From the NCBI GenBank assembly GCA_027625915.1, contig JANTQA010000070.1:1927001-1991000 (forward strand): 64,000 nt of DNA, in the 5' to 3' direction. Made by a program: the position numbers and the translations under genes. Positions 1 to 11,638 of the stretch are shown piece after piece (position 1 is the first letter of the stretch; every line of letters begins with the position of its first letter). Origin of the DNA: Anaeramoeba flamelloides. Taxonomy: Eukaryota; Metamonada; Anaeramoebidae. The notes under the pieces are model-generated. The model was not told the DNA's origin, made no database searches, and saw only the letters and a program-made list of their open reading frames with translations.

Positions 1-3000
1 AAAGAAATTTTTTTTTTGAGAATATTTATTGCAAAAATTTCAATTGATGAAATATCAAACAAAAAAAAAGAAAGAAAAAAACAAAAATTAATTGGAATTA
101 TTAAGAAAGAAATTAAAAATTCAGCCTTGTTTTATTTAATTACAATACTCCTTTTTCAAGATGATTTGAAAAAAACTGGGTTGTTGATTTGTTAAATCCT
201 TTTAACATACGTTCAATTAATATAACAAAAAAAAAAAATAATAAAAAAAATATCAAAAATAATAAATTAACACTTTTTTTACTTTTTTTACCGAATTAAT
301 TTTTTTTTTGTAAGATTAAATAAAAATAAAAGGCACAATTATACAATTTTAAAGAAACTTTGTTTCAATCGTAAATTTCCAAAAAAAAATTCATCATCAA
401 TTATTTTTTATAATTGAGCTTTTAATAAGAAATACGAAATAAGTAGAAGAACCCTGAATCAGAGATATGTGGTATTAATTTTAAGTAAATCTAACCAATC
501 TAAGAATTTCCTTAAAAAATTAAAATTATTCTGGAAACATTGAAAAAATAAACCTTTTATTTTTTTGGCATTTGTTTGAATATAAAATAAGAAATTAATA
601 GAAATTAATATGATTTTTCAAAAATCATTTCTACAGTTTCAATAAAATTAAAATAACATGTTTTTACTGGTAGAACATCAATATGGCAATAATAATGAAA
701 AATACCAATGATTATGTTTCAAAAGCAATTGGAAAAAAGAAAAATACATAAAAATGATTTCAATTTTCAAATTTGAAAATTAATTTTATCTTCTCAATAT
801 GTCTTCAAACTCTTTTTGGTATATTTAATATAACGCCATAAATCAGTTGATTTGATCTAAATTGTTTATTTTAAATGAGAAATATATTTTTTTTTAATCA
901 AACAAAGATCTTCAAAAAAAAAAATAGTTTGAAAAATGAATCAAAAGAAACCAATTAAAACAATGATCAGAACAAAAGATATCTTTCTCTTGGTTTTCAT
1001 TGGTTGAAAGATTTGAGACAAAAATTATATTGAGAATACTTATTAATTAAGGAATAATCATTCATTCCCGACTTAATATCATATTTAATTTACTAATAAT
1101 AAATATTTCAGGATAACAATACAATAATGAAATTCATCCTCGATTTTTATATCTATACAGTTAAATCATTTCTTGTTTTAACAGTTGAGAAAGAATGGTA
1201 GTTTAAATTCAAAAGATTTCCTAAAAAGTATAACACAAAATTATAGATCTGAAGATTGTTTATCATTCTTCTTTTATTTGATCTAGCCAATATTATTCTT
1301 TTTAAATATTGGAATAATTGAATTATTATAAGATTCTTAAACAAGAAGTTAATAATTTCACTATTTTCTTAATTCTCAATTAGACCAGGCAATTGCATTA
1401 TTTATTTTGGTTGAGGTTTTAATTGATTTTCAACATTGAAAGTACCCCTCTTTAAAACAATTTATTATTTTTTTTCAAACATAAAGTGGATAGTATAAAA
1501 TAAAATTTTGGTATATATATTATAAAATTAAAAAAAAAAAAATTAATGCAAATTGAAATTGAAAACTGAAATAAAAAATACGATTAAAACAAAAAAAAAA
1601 AAACACTTTTAAAATCTATTATCAGAATATGAATATTTTTTACTAATAAGCTTGGTCCATTTTTTTTTTTTTTTTTTCATTCTTTAAATAAGTTTAATTT
1701 CAAAAATATGGGCAGTTCTTTCATCAGAAAAAAATTTGTTTAATTGTTTTTTTTTTTTTTTGAATATTATGGTATTACACTAACATTTTTTGAAAGATAA
1801 TAACCAATACATATTAATAACAAAAAATATCATGTATTCGTTGATTTTTTTAAAGCTAAAAGAAATAATAAAAAAATAATTATAATAAAGTTTGTCCATA
1901 ATTTTGAAATTTGGCTTAGTTTACAAATCCAACATATTTCAAAATTATTTCCAAAAAAAATATTATCTTTTTTGAAGAAATAAATCATATTAACATTGAA
2001 ATAAATGAATAATAATAAACTTTAAAAATAATATCACTAAGTTCAGGAATAATTTTGAATTAAAAAACACCTGGTTTCAAAAAGATTACAATAATTGATT
2101 TGAAACTTGAAAAATATAATTTTATATTCAAAGAACATTTCGAATCATTTTTATCTTTTTAATGGACAAAAGTATATGTTAAAAACAATCAAAAAAATTC
2201 AATTAAAAATATCTTTAAAAATACTTTTATCAAACCTGAAAAATTCAACTGATAACATAATGAAAATATTATGTATTGGTTTAATTTAAAAATAAGAATT
2301 AATAACCCAATCTAAATTACTTCTCATTGACAAATAAAAAGATGAAAATTTTGATTCAGCTTTCCAAAAAAAAAAACCCTCAAGAATTAATATAAAAAAA
2401 TCAAAGTATTCAATTATAAAAAGACAATTGAATAATTTAGGCTTCTTTTCATAATTAAAAATTTGAAAAGTTAACTGATTTATTTATCTTTTTTTGTAAA
2501 ATTAAATAAAAATCTTGATCTTTTTCTTTTACAACACATACTATTTCAATGAGTCGATAAGAAAACAAGTAGGGGGTGGAAAAAAATAGAGTCAGCAAAA
2601 ATACTCCATAACAAGATTTTTAATTATTTATATAAGAAAAAATGTTGAGTAATAGCACATATATTATATCAAATCCTTTTTTTAAATAACCCAAAGATTC
2701 AACTTATCAATAGAATTTTTTATTGTTTTGAATTTTTTGAAATACCTATAAATTGAAATTTAAATTTGGAAATTTTTTCTTGATTTTCCTTTTTGAGATT
2801 ATATAACTCAAGCTTTTAATAAAGCATTTTATGGAGTCACGTGTTAAGAAACTCTGTAAAATTATTTGTTCTTCAAAATATTCTTTTACATTGACTGTTT
2901 GATAAGAAACAGTTGGAAGATTTATAAAAATGGAAATTGGTAAAAAAATTTTTGAAAATTATGAGAATTTATGAGTATTTTGAGACAAATAAAATTAATT

Positions 3001-5090
3001 GAAATAATTATTGAAAACACTGTAATTTTCCTTTTACTAAATGAAAATTTTTCTTTCAAGTGACCAAAAATTATTCGACACTTATTATTAGCTGAAAAAA
3101 TCTGATCCCTTGTCAAAAATTATTTTGAGATGACAACCACAATTAAATGGTTTTTCTTATTATAATTTTCAAATTAAAAACAAAACATTTTATCTCGAAG
3201 TTTCTAAAATACAGAGATCCAAATTAAAATAAAACTCAAGATTACATGATCAAGTGATCTTGAAAAGATCTTGATTTTTTTCAATGATAAATGCAATCAT
3301 CCCATTATTATTGAATTACCTGAAAAAAAAATATTTTTTTTCAAAAGTGGAAAAAGTTTATAAAAAAAATTAAGAGAGATTATCAAATCACCAATTAATA
3401 TTCAAAAAGTTCTTGATTTTCTTCTTATAATATGTAAAAGATTATTGTCTAATCTTTTGAATTTTAAACATTTTAGTAAATATTTTCAAATAGTTTAAGT
3501 CATCAATTTAGACTGATCTTCAAGAGTTCAAAATTTGATTTATTTTTCTTGTATTTTGAAAATAACATAAATGTTTGAAATGGTAATTGAATATTCAAAC
3601 TCTCAAAAATTACTCAAAATGAGATTACCTCAAAAATCAATTATGTTTGGTTAATTTTTCTTTGTGCGATTTGTAAAAAAAAAATTACTTGGAAAACGAT
3701 TATGATCTTTTTACTTTTAATTTATTGTGGAAAAATAAATTCTTTGAAAAATGATAACTCTTTTCACCGAAAGAAGATAAATTTAGTTTTTTTAACCGTT
3801 TAATTCTTCCACCTTTTGAAAATAATTACCTGCAACATTTGAGAAAAAATAAATACAGTTAAAAGTTGTTAAACTTTTTTTTTTTTTTTTTTTTCAAAAA
3901 AGTTGGAAAAATTTTATTACATTTATTTTTCGATTAAAACTGTTTTTTGTATTTTACTTATATTTATAATTCCAACAAGCTGTCAAATTTTTGATTCTAA
4001 ATTCTGATTATTATTAAGGTTTAGTGAAATGATCAGAAAAATTGTTCAAAGCAACTATCTGATCCAAGTTTTGAACACTCCTCTGTTTTTTTTCTTCTTA
4101 TTCCTATTCAACATCTAATTCTCTACTAGATAGTAAAACGAAGTTCAAATCACTTTTATGAGAAATTTCCAAATATTTTCAATTAAAACATAAATTAGGA
4201 AGGAAATTAATTGATAATTTTTAATAATTTTCTCAATTTTTTGTAAATTTTTTATATTTTTTGAAGGAAATTTTTCACATTTGATGGTAGCTATTTTATA
4301 ATATTATTTGAAATCTAGAACTTCAAGAAAACTGTTTCCAACTTTTCATATTATACTGTTAATTCCATAATAAAAAGATCAAAATTTTCATTCAGCTTTC
4401 CAAAAAAACCCATCTCAATAAATAATATCAAAAATCAAAAGTCCCAATTCTCAAAGGGAAATTAATGATTTAAGCTGATTTTAAGAAATAAAAGTTCGAA
4501 ATGTAACATGATTATTCAAATCTTATGTGGAAAGCTGAATGAAAATTTTGTTCCATTTATTTTAAAACAAATAGTATATTACAAGTTTAGTTGATCTTTT
4601 AATTTGTAAACTTTCTAGAAAAAGAAACCCTGTTGAAAGTTGAAACACAATTTTACCAAGTCTATATCTTTTATTTTGTCAAGAATAATATTCTCTACAT
4701 TTTCGATTCTTATTGGTTTTAGAATTTTTAAAATAGATCTAACTTATTGTGGTTCTCAATTTTTTCAATTCGCAAGAATTGCATTAGTATTGATATTTCC
4801 GAAACCAAATTAGACAAAATCCAATAAAAAATTGTCAAACAAACGATAAGATCACAAACCACACTCTATTCCTATTAAAAACCATTCTTTGAAAACCTGA
4901 AAAGGGAAATGGAAATAATGTTAAAAATTTTTTCTATTAATTATTCGTATAACAGGACTGAATGACAATTTTGTTTAATTTCTGTACAGCTTTGAGAATA
5001 ATTCCCAAAATTTAGAAAAATACAAGTTCTATTACATTTTGATTTTTATTTTATTTTATTTTATACCAACCTGTAAAAAAGAGTTTTTAA
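1..5090. other. Gene-free AT-rich stretch
   Basis: No reading frame here looks coding: the longest are about 60 codons with no recognisable domain or splice context. The stretch holds many A and T homopolymers, one short inverted-repeat element at 4380-4550, and a one-sided relative of it near 2340-2370. Nothing else is supported. Confidence 0.6.
4380..4550. mobile_element. Short inverted-repeat element (MITE family C, copy 1)
   Basis: The left end reads CAAAATTTTCATTCAGCTTT and the right end is its inverted copy, ending GCTGAATGAAAATTTTG. The perfect terminal repeats are about 22 bp around a 127 bp centre with no coding capacity. A second full copy lies at 54236-54434 and a one-sided copy near 2340. 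No clear target-site duplication is visible, so the superfamily is unknown. Confidence 0.65.
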
Positions 5091-8000
5091 ATGGATCACA
5101 AAAAATTAGAATCATGTGAAGATGTTGTGTCTTGGGTTTTCATCTTTCCAAACATAATAGCTACTTGTTATTCAGCCTATGCCTTTTATTTATGCTTGAA
5201 GAAATACATTACCAAAAAAAAAAACAGCTTGTTTCTGATCTCAAGCATTTTCCTTCTTTTAGGATCAATAGGCAGGGTGGCCTTCCATATTGTTCAATTA
5301 ATCTCTGAGGATATCAAAGATGAAATATTTGTCACTTATATCTCAAGTACATTAATTATTACTTCATTGGTTATTTTGGTCTATTTCTCTTTGGTCTTAA
5401 CAAAAATCAGATGGGTCAAATATGAAGACTTTGCAGAAGAAAGTTCAAAATTTAAACTTTCACAAAAACAACTCAAAATTTTTTTTATTGTTGGCAATTT
5501 AATCGTTTTTACTGTTACATTGATTGCATGTATATCCATGACTCGAGACTTTAGCGACCCGGAGAATGTTGACAATGCTCTTGAACTCTCAATAAATATG
5601 TCTTTGGTTTTGGTAAATATTCCTTTTTCTTAATATTTTTTGGTTTCATTTTTACTTGTTTTTTCTAATTAGGAATTTTTTGTAGAAAAATTTAAAAGTA
5701 ATTTTCGAGCAATGTTGAAAATGCAATTCCTTCTTTTATTTTATTTTATGGTTTTTCATTGACGATAAATACAAAAATAATATTATTTGGGCAAAAAAAT
5801 ATTTTTCTATTGAATTTTATTTTCCGAAATTTTTATCCTTTTGGAATAAAGAAATCAAAACTCAACCCAGTAATTGAAAAAAGTTCTCTGGATAATTTGC
5901 TTGACAACCTTTTTTTTTATTTGTTGTTTTGAAAAAAAGGTTTTAAATTCTATAAATTAATTAATAACTTGAATCTAAAGAATGCTTAGTCAAGAGATCT
6001 TGTAGAAAATTAAAATTTTGGTGTTTTTTGAATTTATATAAATCAAGTAAAATCTTTTTTCGAGCTTCAAATTTAAAATTACCATAAATAATCTTGGAAA
6101 ATCAAATTAGTCTTGGTACACTACTTTTCCACTTTATATTAAAATTTTAATATTTTGTGGGAAATGGCAAAAATATAGTTTCATACAAATTGGTTAGACT
6201 ATTTCATAATTGGTAAACAAAATCTATTTTAAATTAATATTAGTTTATTTGAGAATTTCAAAAACTGTTTTCTATCAATAAATATTTTCATTCAAAATTG
6301 CTAATTTTTTCAATACTTTAACTTTCCTTTAATTGGTGATCTTTTATTTGTTTTTGAGTTTAAGTATTACCTTTCAATATTTTTGAACTTAAAATATGGA
6401 TGTCCAATAACGTTTGGTAAAAAAATTTTTTCGAACCAACAAAAAATTAAATATTTGCCAATTTTCAGAGAAAAAAAGATCTTATAAAATTTTAATCACA
6501 AAGTTTTATATCTACTATACCAGAAATAACCATTTAATTTCTAGTTGTTCAATAATTATTGAATATTAATAAAAAAAAAAATAATTTGTACAAGATTCAA
6601 AAATAAATAAACCATTATCACCAAAAGATGTGTTTGTGTGGAAAACTTTCACACTGTAGCAAAAATTTCAATTTTTTGAACTGGTTCTGATGACTCTGGG
6701 AGTTTTAATGAAAATAAAAAAAGATAAATTTTCATAAAATAGATCAGAAATAGCATTAATTCAGGAAAAATGAAAAACTTCTATTTTTTTTTTAAGCACA
6801 TTTTAGATTTTATTCTTTCATAGATATCTTAATGGCCAACTCTAATTTTTTTAATCCATAGAAAAAAATATTTGATTAAATACAATTGTTATTCAGACAG
6901 AGAAGATTCAATCATAAAAGTCATTGTGAATATTTGTTTTGTAATTTTTTTTTTTTTTTTTTTTTTCTGAGATTGAACATTCCTCATATATAAAACGGAA
7001 CTAAAAAAAAGATAGTTTAAACACAAAACCAATTATTAGACAAAAACAATTATGCATATTTTTTATTTTTGTTTTTTTTTTTTTTCAATATTGTTATTTA
7101 AAGGAAATATTCTTAAATAGAAACTGTTTGAGTCACAGATATAAAGAGCTCAGATTGCCCGAAAAAAAATATTTTCTAACACAATTATTCAGTTTTAAAT
7201 CATTTTGTTTTGTTTTGTTTATATTTTCATTCTTTAATTGGTATACTGTTGGCTATTTTTGAAAATCCAATCAAGGCCCAATTTGATCAAAATTGATTGT
7301 TTTCTTAAATTTAGGCAATAATATTTAGCGAAAAGTGGGAAAATATAATAGAATATAAAGTACCCATCTTCATATGAAGGAAAACATATTGAATTTTATT
7401 TTGGTAATTTTTAATATGTTAATGGAAAATTTTAAATTTTTTGAGATTTTTTACCAAGTTTTATTTCGGAAGTAGAATCAAATAAACCAAAAAAAAAAAA
7501 AGAAAAAAGAACTAACAGTCCAACCTTGGGTATTTATTTGGTTGTATGAGAGATTCTTAAACCAAAATAAAAAATAATTATAAAATTTATCGTAAAAGAT
7601 AAATAAGGGAAAATTTGGTCCAATCTTGATAATCCACAAACAAAATCGAAAAAAAAAATAATAAATAAATATATTAAAATAAATTTTTTTGATTCAATTA
7701 TTAATAAAATATCTATTATAAAACTAATAATAACTTATTATTAATATTCTTTTCTTCTTACTATTTTCGTATCATTAAATTCTTCAATATAGTTGGGAGT
7801 AGTATTTATTTGGATTTGTCTTGGGTTATATTATTTTAAGAAGTTTTTAACAATACTAAAGGGGTTTGACAAAGCTGCTAAAAAGATCCCACATATAACA
7901 AAATTTGTCAATTCAGTTATTGGTGTTTGCTTATATCTCTTTGTGATATTTTTTTTCACTATAGCATTTGGCATTATTAGTGTAATATACAATGAAAAAT

Positions 8001-8137
8001 ACACAGTTGCGTGTACACATTTTGCAATAGTTTATATTATGTTATTAAGTTCATTTGGTATTGCGCATTCTCTTCGTCTTGCATCAAAGAAGGTAGAAAA
8101 TACTAAAGATCCAGAAATTGAATTAAAGGATGTATAA
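5091..8137 (+). CDS. Seven-helix membrane protein, THH1/TOM1/TOM3-like
   Basis: Two exons, 5091-5612 and 7793-8137, are joined in phase 0 across a 2180-base intron (donor TTG|GTAAAT, acceptor ATATAG|TTG), giving 288 residues. Hydrophobic segments lie near residues 13-36, 46-68, 79-103, 129-150, 165-190 (formed across the splice junction), 212-240 and 248-270, i.e. seven helices with a charged C-terminal tail. The layout, the GR-x-AFH motif in helix 2 and the charged loop after helix 3 resemble the THH1/TOM1/TOM3 membrane family; a divergent GPCR is the alternative. The first exon is a typical membrane-protein exon, and the second alone completes the helix count, which supports the splice. Function is not known from sequence; it would act in a cellular membrane. 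The start ATG is the first in frame. Confidence 0.78.
5613..7792 (+). other. Long intron of the seven-helix gene
   Basis: This 2180-base AT-rich intron has a GTAAAT donor and an ATATAG acceptor. It contains several T runs (for example about 24 T near 6944-6966) and no recognisable element or frame. It is about 15-20 times longer than the short introns of the Myb gene in this window. Confidence 0.7.
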
Positions 8138-8674
8138 TTAATATTAAACCAATTAAATCTTCATTAAAAAGTTCAATTGATATCTAAATAATAAATTTTT
8201 TTTTTTATTTCAATATAATTCATTTTTTTTTTTATGATTTTTTTTTTATATCTTGTTTTATTTTTTAAATTGTTAAATAGTATATATCATATTAAAACAA
8301 AAATTAGTAAAAATAATTTTTTCGTTAAACATTTATTTCTATAATTTAATTTATAAATTATGATTTTTATCCAAGAAACTTTATTTTTCATCAAGGGGAA
8401 CTAAATTCAATTGGTCAAATTTATTTACAACCTCAATTGAAACCTGTATGTTTCGTTTTTTGTTTGTATTGGGCGTTTTTAGTTTCAGAAATTTCTGAGA
8501 TAACCCCAGGTATACAATTTATCGTTTTGATTATATTTTTTTTTGAAATTAAAATTTTCCACAGATTTCGAATTTAGAATTAAAAAAGTAACTGGTAAAT
8601 TTTTATTACAAAGTTAAGTTAATTTTCGAAATGTGTTTTAAATGTATTTAGTTTGATATTCAAAAATATTGATT

Positions 8675-8678
<4 letters not shown>

Positions 8679-8727
<49 letters not shown>
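8679..8727. repeat. (AT)n microsatellite
   Basis: An uninterrupted AT dinucleotide tract of about 49 bases. Similar tracts occur at 22586-22627, 24453-24488, 48401-48427, 51436-51472, 54510-54536 and 55280-55316. Confidence 0.95.
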
Positions 8728-8731
<4 letters not shown>

Positions 8732-8899
8732 TAAAGATTAATCTTCGAAATAAAACATGTAAACTAATTGAAATTCTTATTCATAAATAAACTTAATTTT
8801 GATAAATAAAAAAAAAAAAAAAAAATTTCTTAATGATCTCCTAATCCCAGATAAATTAGAAATTTATTACTCTTTAAAGTTTTTATTAATGTAAATTAT

Positions 8900-9600
8900 A
8901 TTTTAGTTAAGGGAGCCCGGTTGTAATGGGTATTATACTTGTGTTTAAAGAGTTTGCATAGATATTAAAATAAAAAATTTATTTTAGAAATTTTCAAAAT
9001 TGAAATGATTTTTTTACTTTTTTGTTTTTTTTTTGTTTTTTTTTTAAAACATAATTCAGTTGTAAAAATTTTTTTATTGGAAGATCAATAGTCACTTGGT
9101 TAAAATGTGTTATTCTAGGGTTATTGAAACTGGGGAAATGATTGTTGAGAAATTGTATTCATTTCTATAGGGATTCTATACGATCTTTGATCATGATATT
9201 TGATTAATAAATGTGAAAAATATCTACTTCATTTTCATTTCCTTTTTCAAATAGAGACCACTAATACCAACGCACTTCGTTTGGAGACTTGGTTTCTAAA
9301 AGAAAAGTATGGAAAATGAAGTGAAAAATGTTTCCTATTTATTATTCAAATACTAGTTGAAGTTCACAACGAACATTATTGTTTTTCTCAATGGTGCCCG
9401 AAGAATTTGAGTTTTTCAATTTTTAAGAAAATTTATTGATTAATTAGTTTCCTTTCAGACATATATCAACAATTCTTTGAAGTTTATTATTCTGGTTATA
9501 TCTTATTTACTATTCAAAGGTCAATTATATAAAATAATAGGCATCTGAAAAAAATTTTGAGCCACTTTGACTGAAACATTTACTTTCTCATTCCAAAAAT
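8900..9600 (+). repeat. Dispersed repeat R3, copy 1
   Basis: About 0.7 kb aligns by eye with about 16740-17110 and 46830-47330. The shared landmark is a block reading roughly AACATTATTGTTTTTCTC followed by a T-rich GAGTTTTTCAATTTTTAAG block. The left end (GTTAAGGGAGCC near 8905) and right end (GAGCCACTTTGACTG near 9573-9587) look like degraded inverted copies. The left end of copy 2 (GGTCAAAGTGGCCTA) matches the inverted right end here. It carries no frame, so it is probably a non-autonomous DNA element. Confidence 0.5.
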
Positions 9601-11638
9601 ATGAAAAAAATAAATAAAAAAAAAAACTAATTTAGACTTTTTTTCTCCATTTATAAGAGTTGTGAATTACACTCTATATTCCATCGTAAACTCCATTTCA
9701 AAAACATTTGACCATGAAAAAACAAATTTTGAAAATTAATATTTTTATAAATTGAAGTTTTCTATTATAAGAAAAAAATTATTATTTTAGTATTGAATTC
9801 TAGACACTAGAAATATTTGTTTTTTGTATAAAAATAAAAAATAAAAAATACAAAAAAATGGGTTATTTATTCTGAAATTTAGTTTACTTAAATTACCTTT
9901 CAGAAAATTAAGAGCAAATCCATGGATTTCGCAATTATTAACAACTGAAAATAATTCCAATCAATATTGCTCTTAAAATTTATACATTGATATTTATTTG
10001 TCATTTTTTGTTTATAAATAGTACTCTATCCATTCTATTTAAATTACAGAACTATAATTTCCTTTGGTTCACATTATAAACATAAATGATAAAATTTATC
10101 TAAATTATTATTTGTGAAATAGTAGTATCTTAATAAGCAAGGATTGAATTTTCTAAATTTAAGAAATTTTTGAACTTGGTTTATGAATTATATTTCTGAG
10201 ATGCTTAATTAAGTATCAAAATTTTTTAATAATTTTGATTTTTTTTTTTTTTTTTTTTTTGATGTGTGTATGTGCCATGAAGGGCCTTAGAGTGCATAAG
10301 TTTTACTAAAATTCTAAAAAAAATCCTGTAAAATATTTGAATTTATTCAATACATTTTAATACTGTAAAATTTAACGATGTTTACAATTAATTTAATTCA
10401 ATAACTCGTAATAGATATAATTACGAATTTCTTTTTTTTTACTTTCAATCATTTTAATACCAATTGATTATAATATTTTTTATTGACGAAAATTTTGTTA
10501 ATTTTACACCAAGAAGATAGAGATAAATTTTTTTAATTTATTTTTGATTTTAATTTGTTTTTTAATTTATTGGAATTATCATATTTTCAATTTTAAATTC
10601 GGTTTTGTTAATAAGAATAAGGATATTTTTATTTATTTTGCATATTTCAGTAATATATGTATTAATCAAAGAAGTTCAATAAAAATTATGTTTTACTTGA
10701 TTTATATCACCCAAAGTTAAAATAAACTAAATTTCATAATATATTGTCCATTTTTTTTTTCTTTTTTTATATTTTATTTTTATTTGATTTTTAGACAAAA
10801 AAAAAATATTTCTAGTGTATAGAACGGAATATTAAACGAGTAATTTTTTTATTATAATAAATAACTTCAATTCACATAAATATTTATTTTCAAATTTTGA
10901 TTTTTAATGTGCCAATGATTTTTAAATAGGGTTTAGATTACAGAAACACACCGATTAATATAAGAATTAAGATCAAGTTTAAATTTGAAATTAAAAATTT
11001 ACAACCAATTTCTTATTCAATTTAACTATAATTTAAATCATATAATATCCAAAGTGTTATTCATAACATTGTTATTAAATATTTTTTACAGTTGCTATAT
11101 GTTTCTTTCTTTCTTTATTTTTTTTTTTTTTGAATTAAAAAATATATATCAACTTTTATCTAATAAATTTCTAAATATTATTTTTTTTTATAAATAATTT
11201 GAAATGACAGTTTTATCGTTGTTAAAATAAAATCTAAATTAGCTTCCCCTTTCATACATTAGGATATTTTTGGAAAAAATAAATATTTTCTCGAAATAAT
11301 GATTATTTAGAGATTATTAAGATTATTATTATTAAAATTGTTTTTTTTTGTAAACTGATTTGATCGAAATAAATTATTGAGATTCTTTTAAAATATATTA
11401 AAACATGCTTATTGTTATTATTATTTTACATTCCGTGGCCAAATTGTAAAAATGAACTTTTTGAAATTATGAAAACTAAAAAAAATATAAAACTAATTTC
11501 ATAAAAATATAAAATTGCAAAATTATTTACTTAATTTGTGAAAAAAAAATATTATTTTATGTTGAGAAATCATTTTCAGAATTTTTAAAATAATATAATA
11601 AAGCTTAAAATTATTAACAATTCTTATTTTAGATAAGA

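Larger units (their letters stand above)
8138..11638. other. Gene-free stretch between convergent genes
   Basis: No coding frame is supported. It contains an (AT)n tract at 8679-8727, one copy of dispersed repeat R3 (about 8900-9600), and a T run near 10239-10260. It separates the 3' ends of the seven-helix gene and the RhoGAP pseudogene. Confidence 0.6.
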
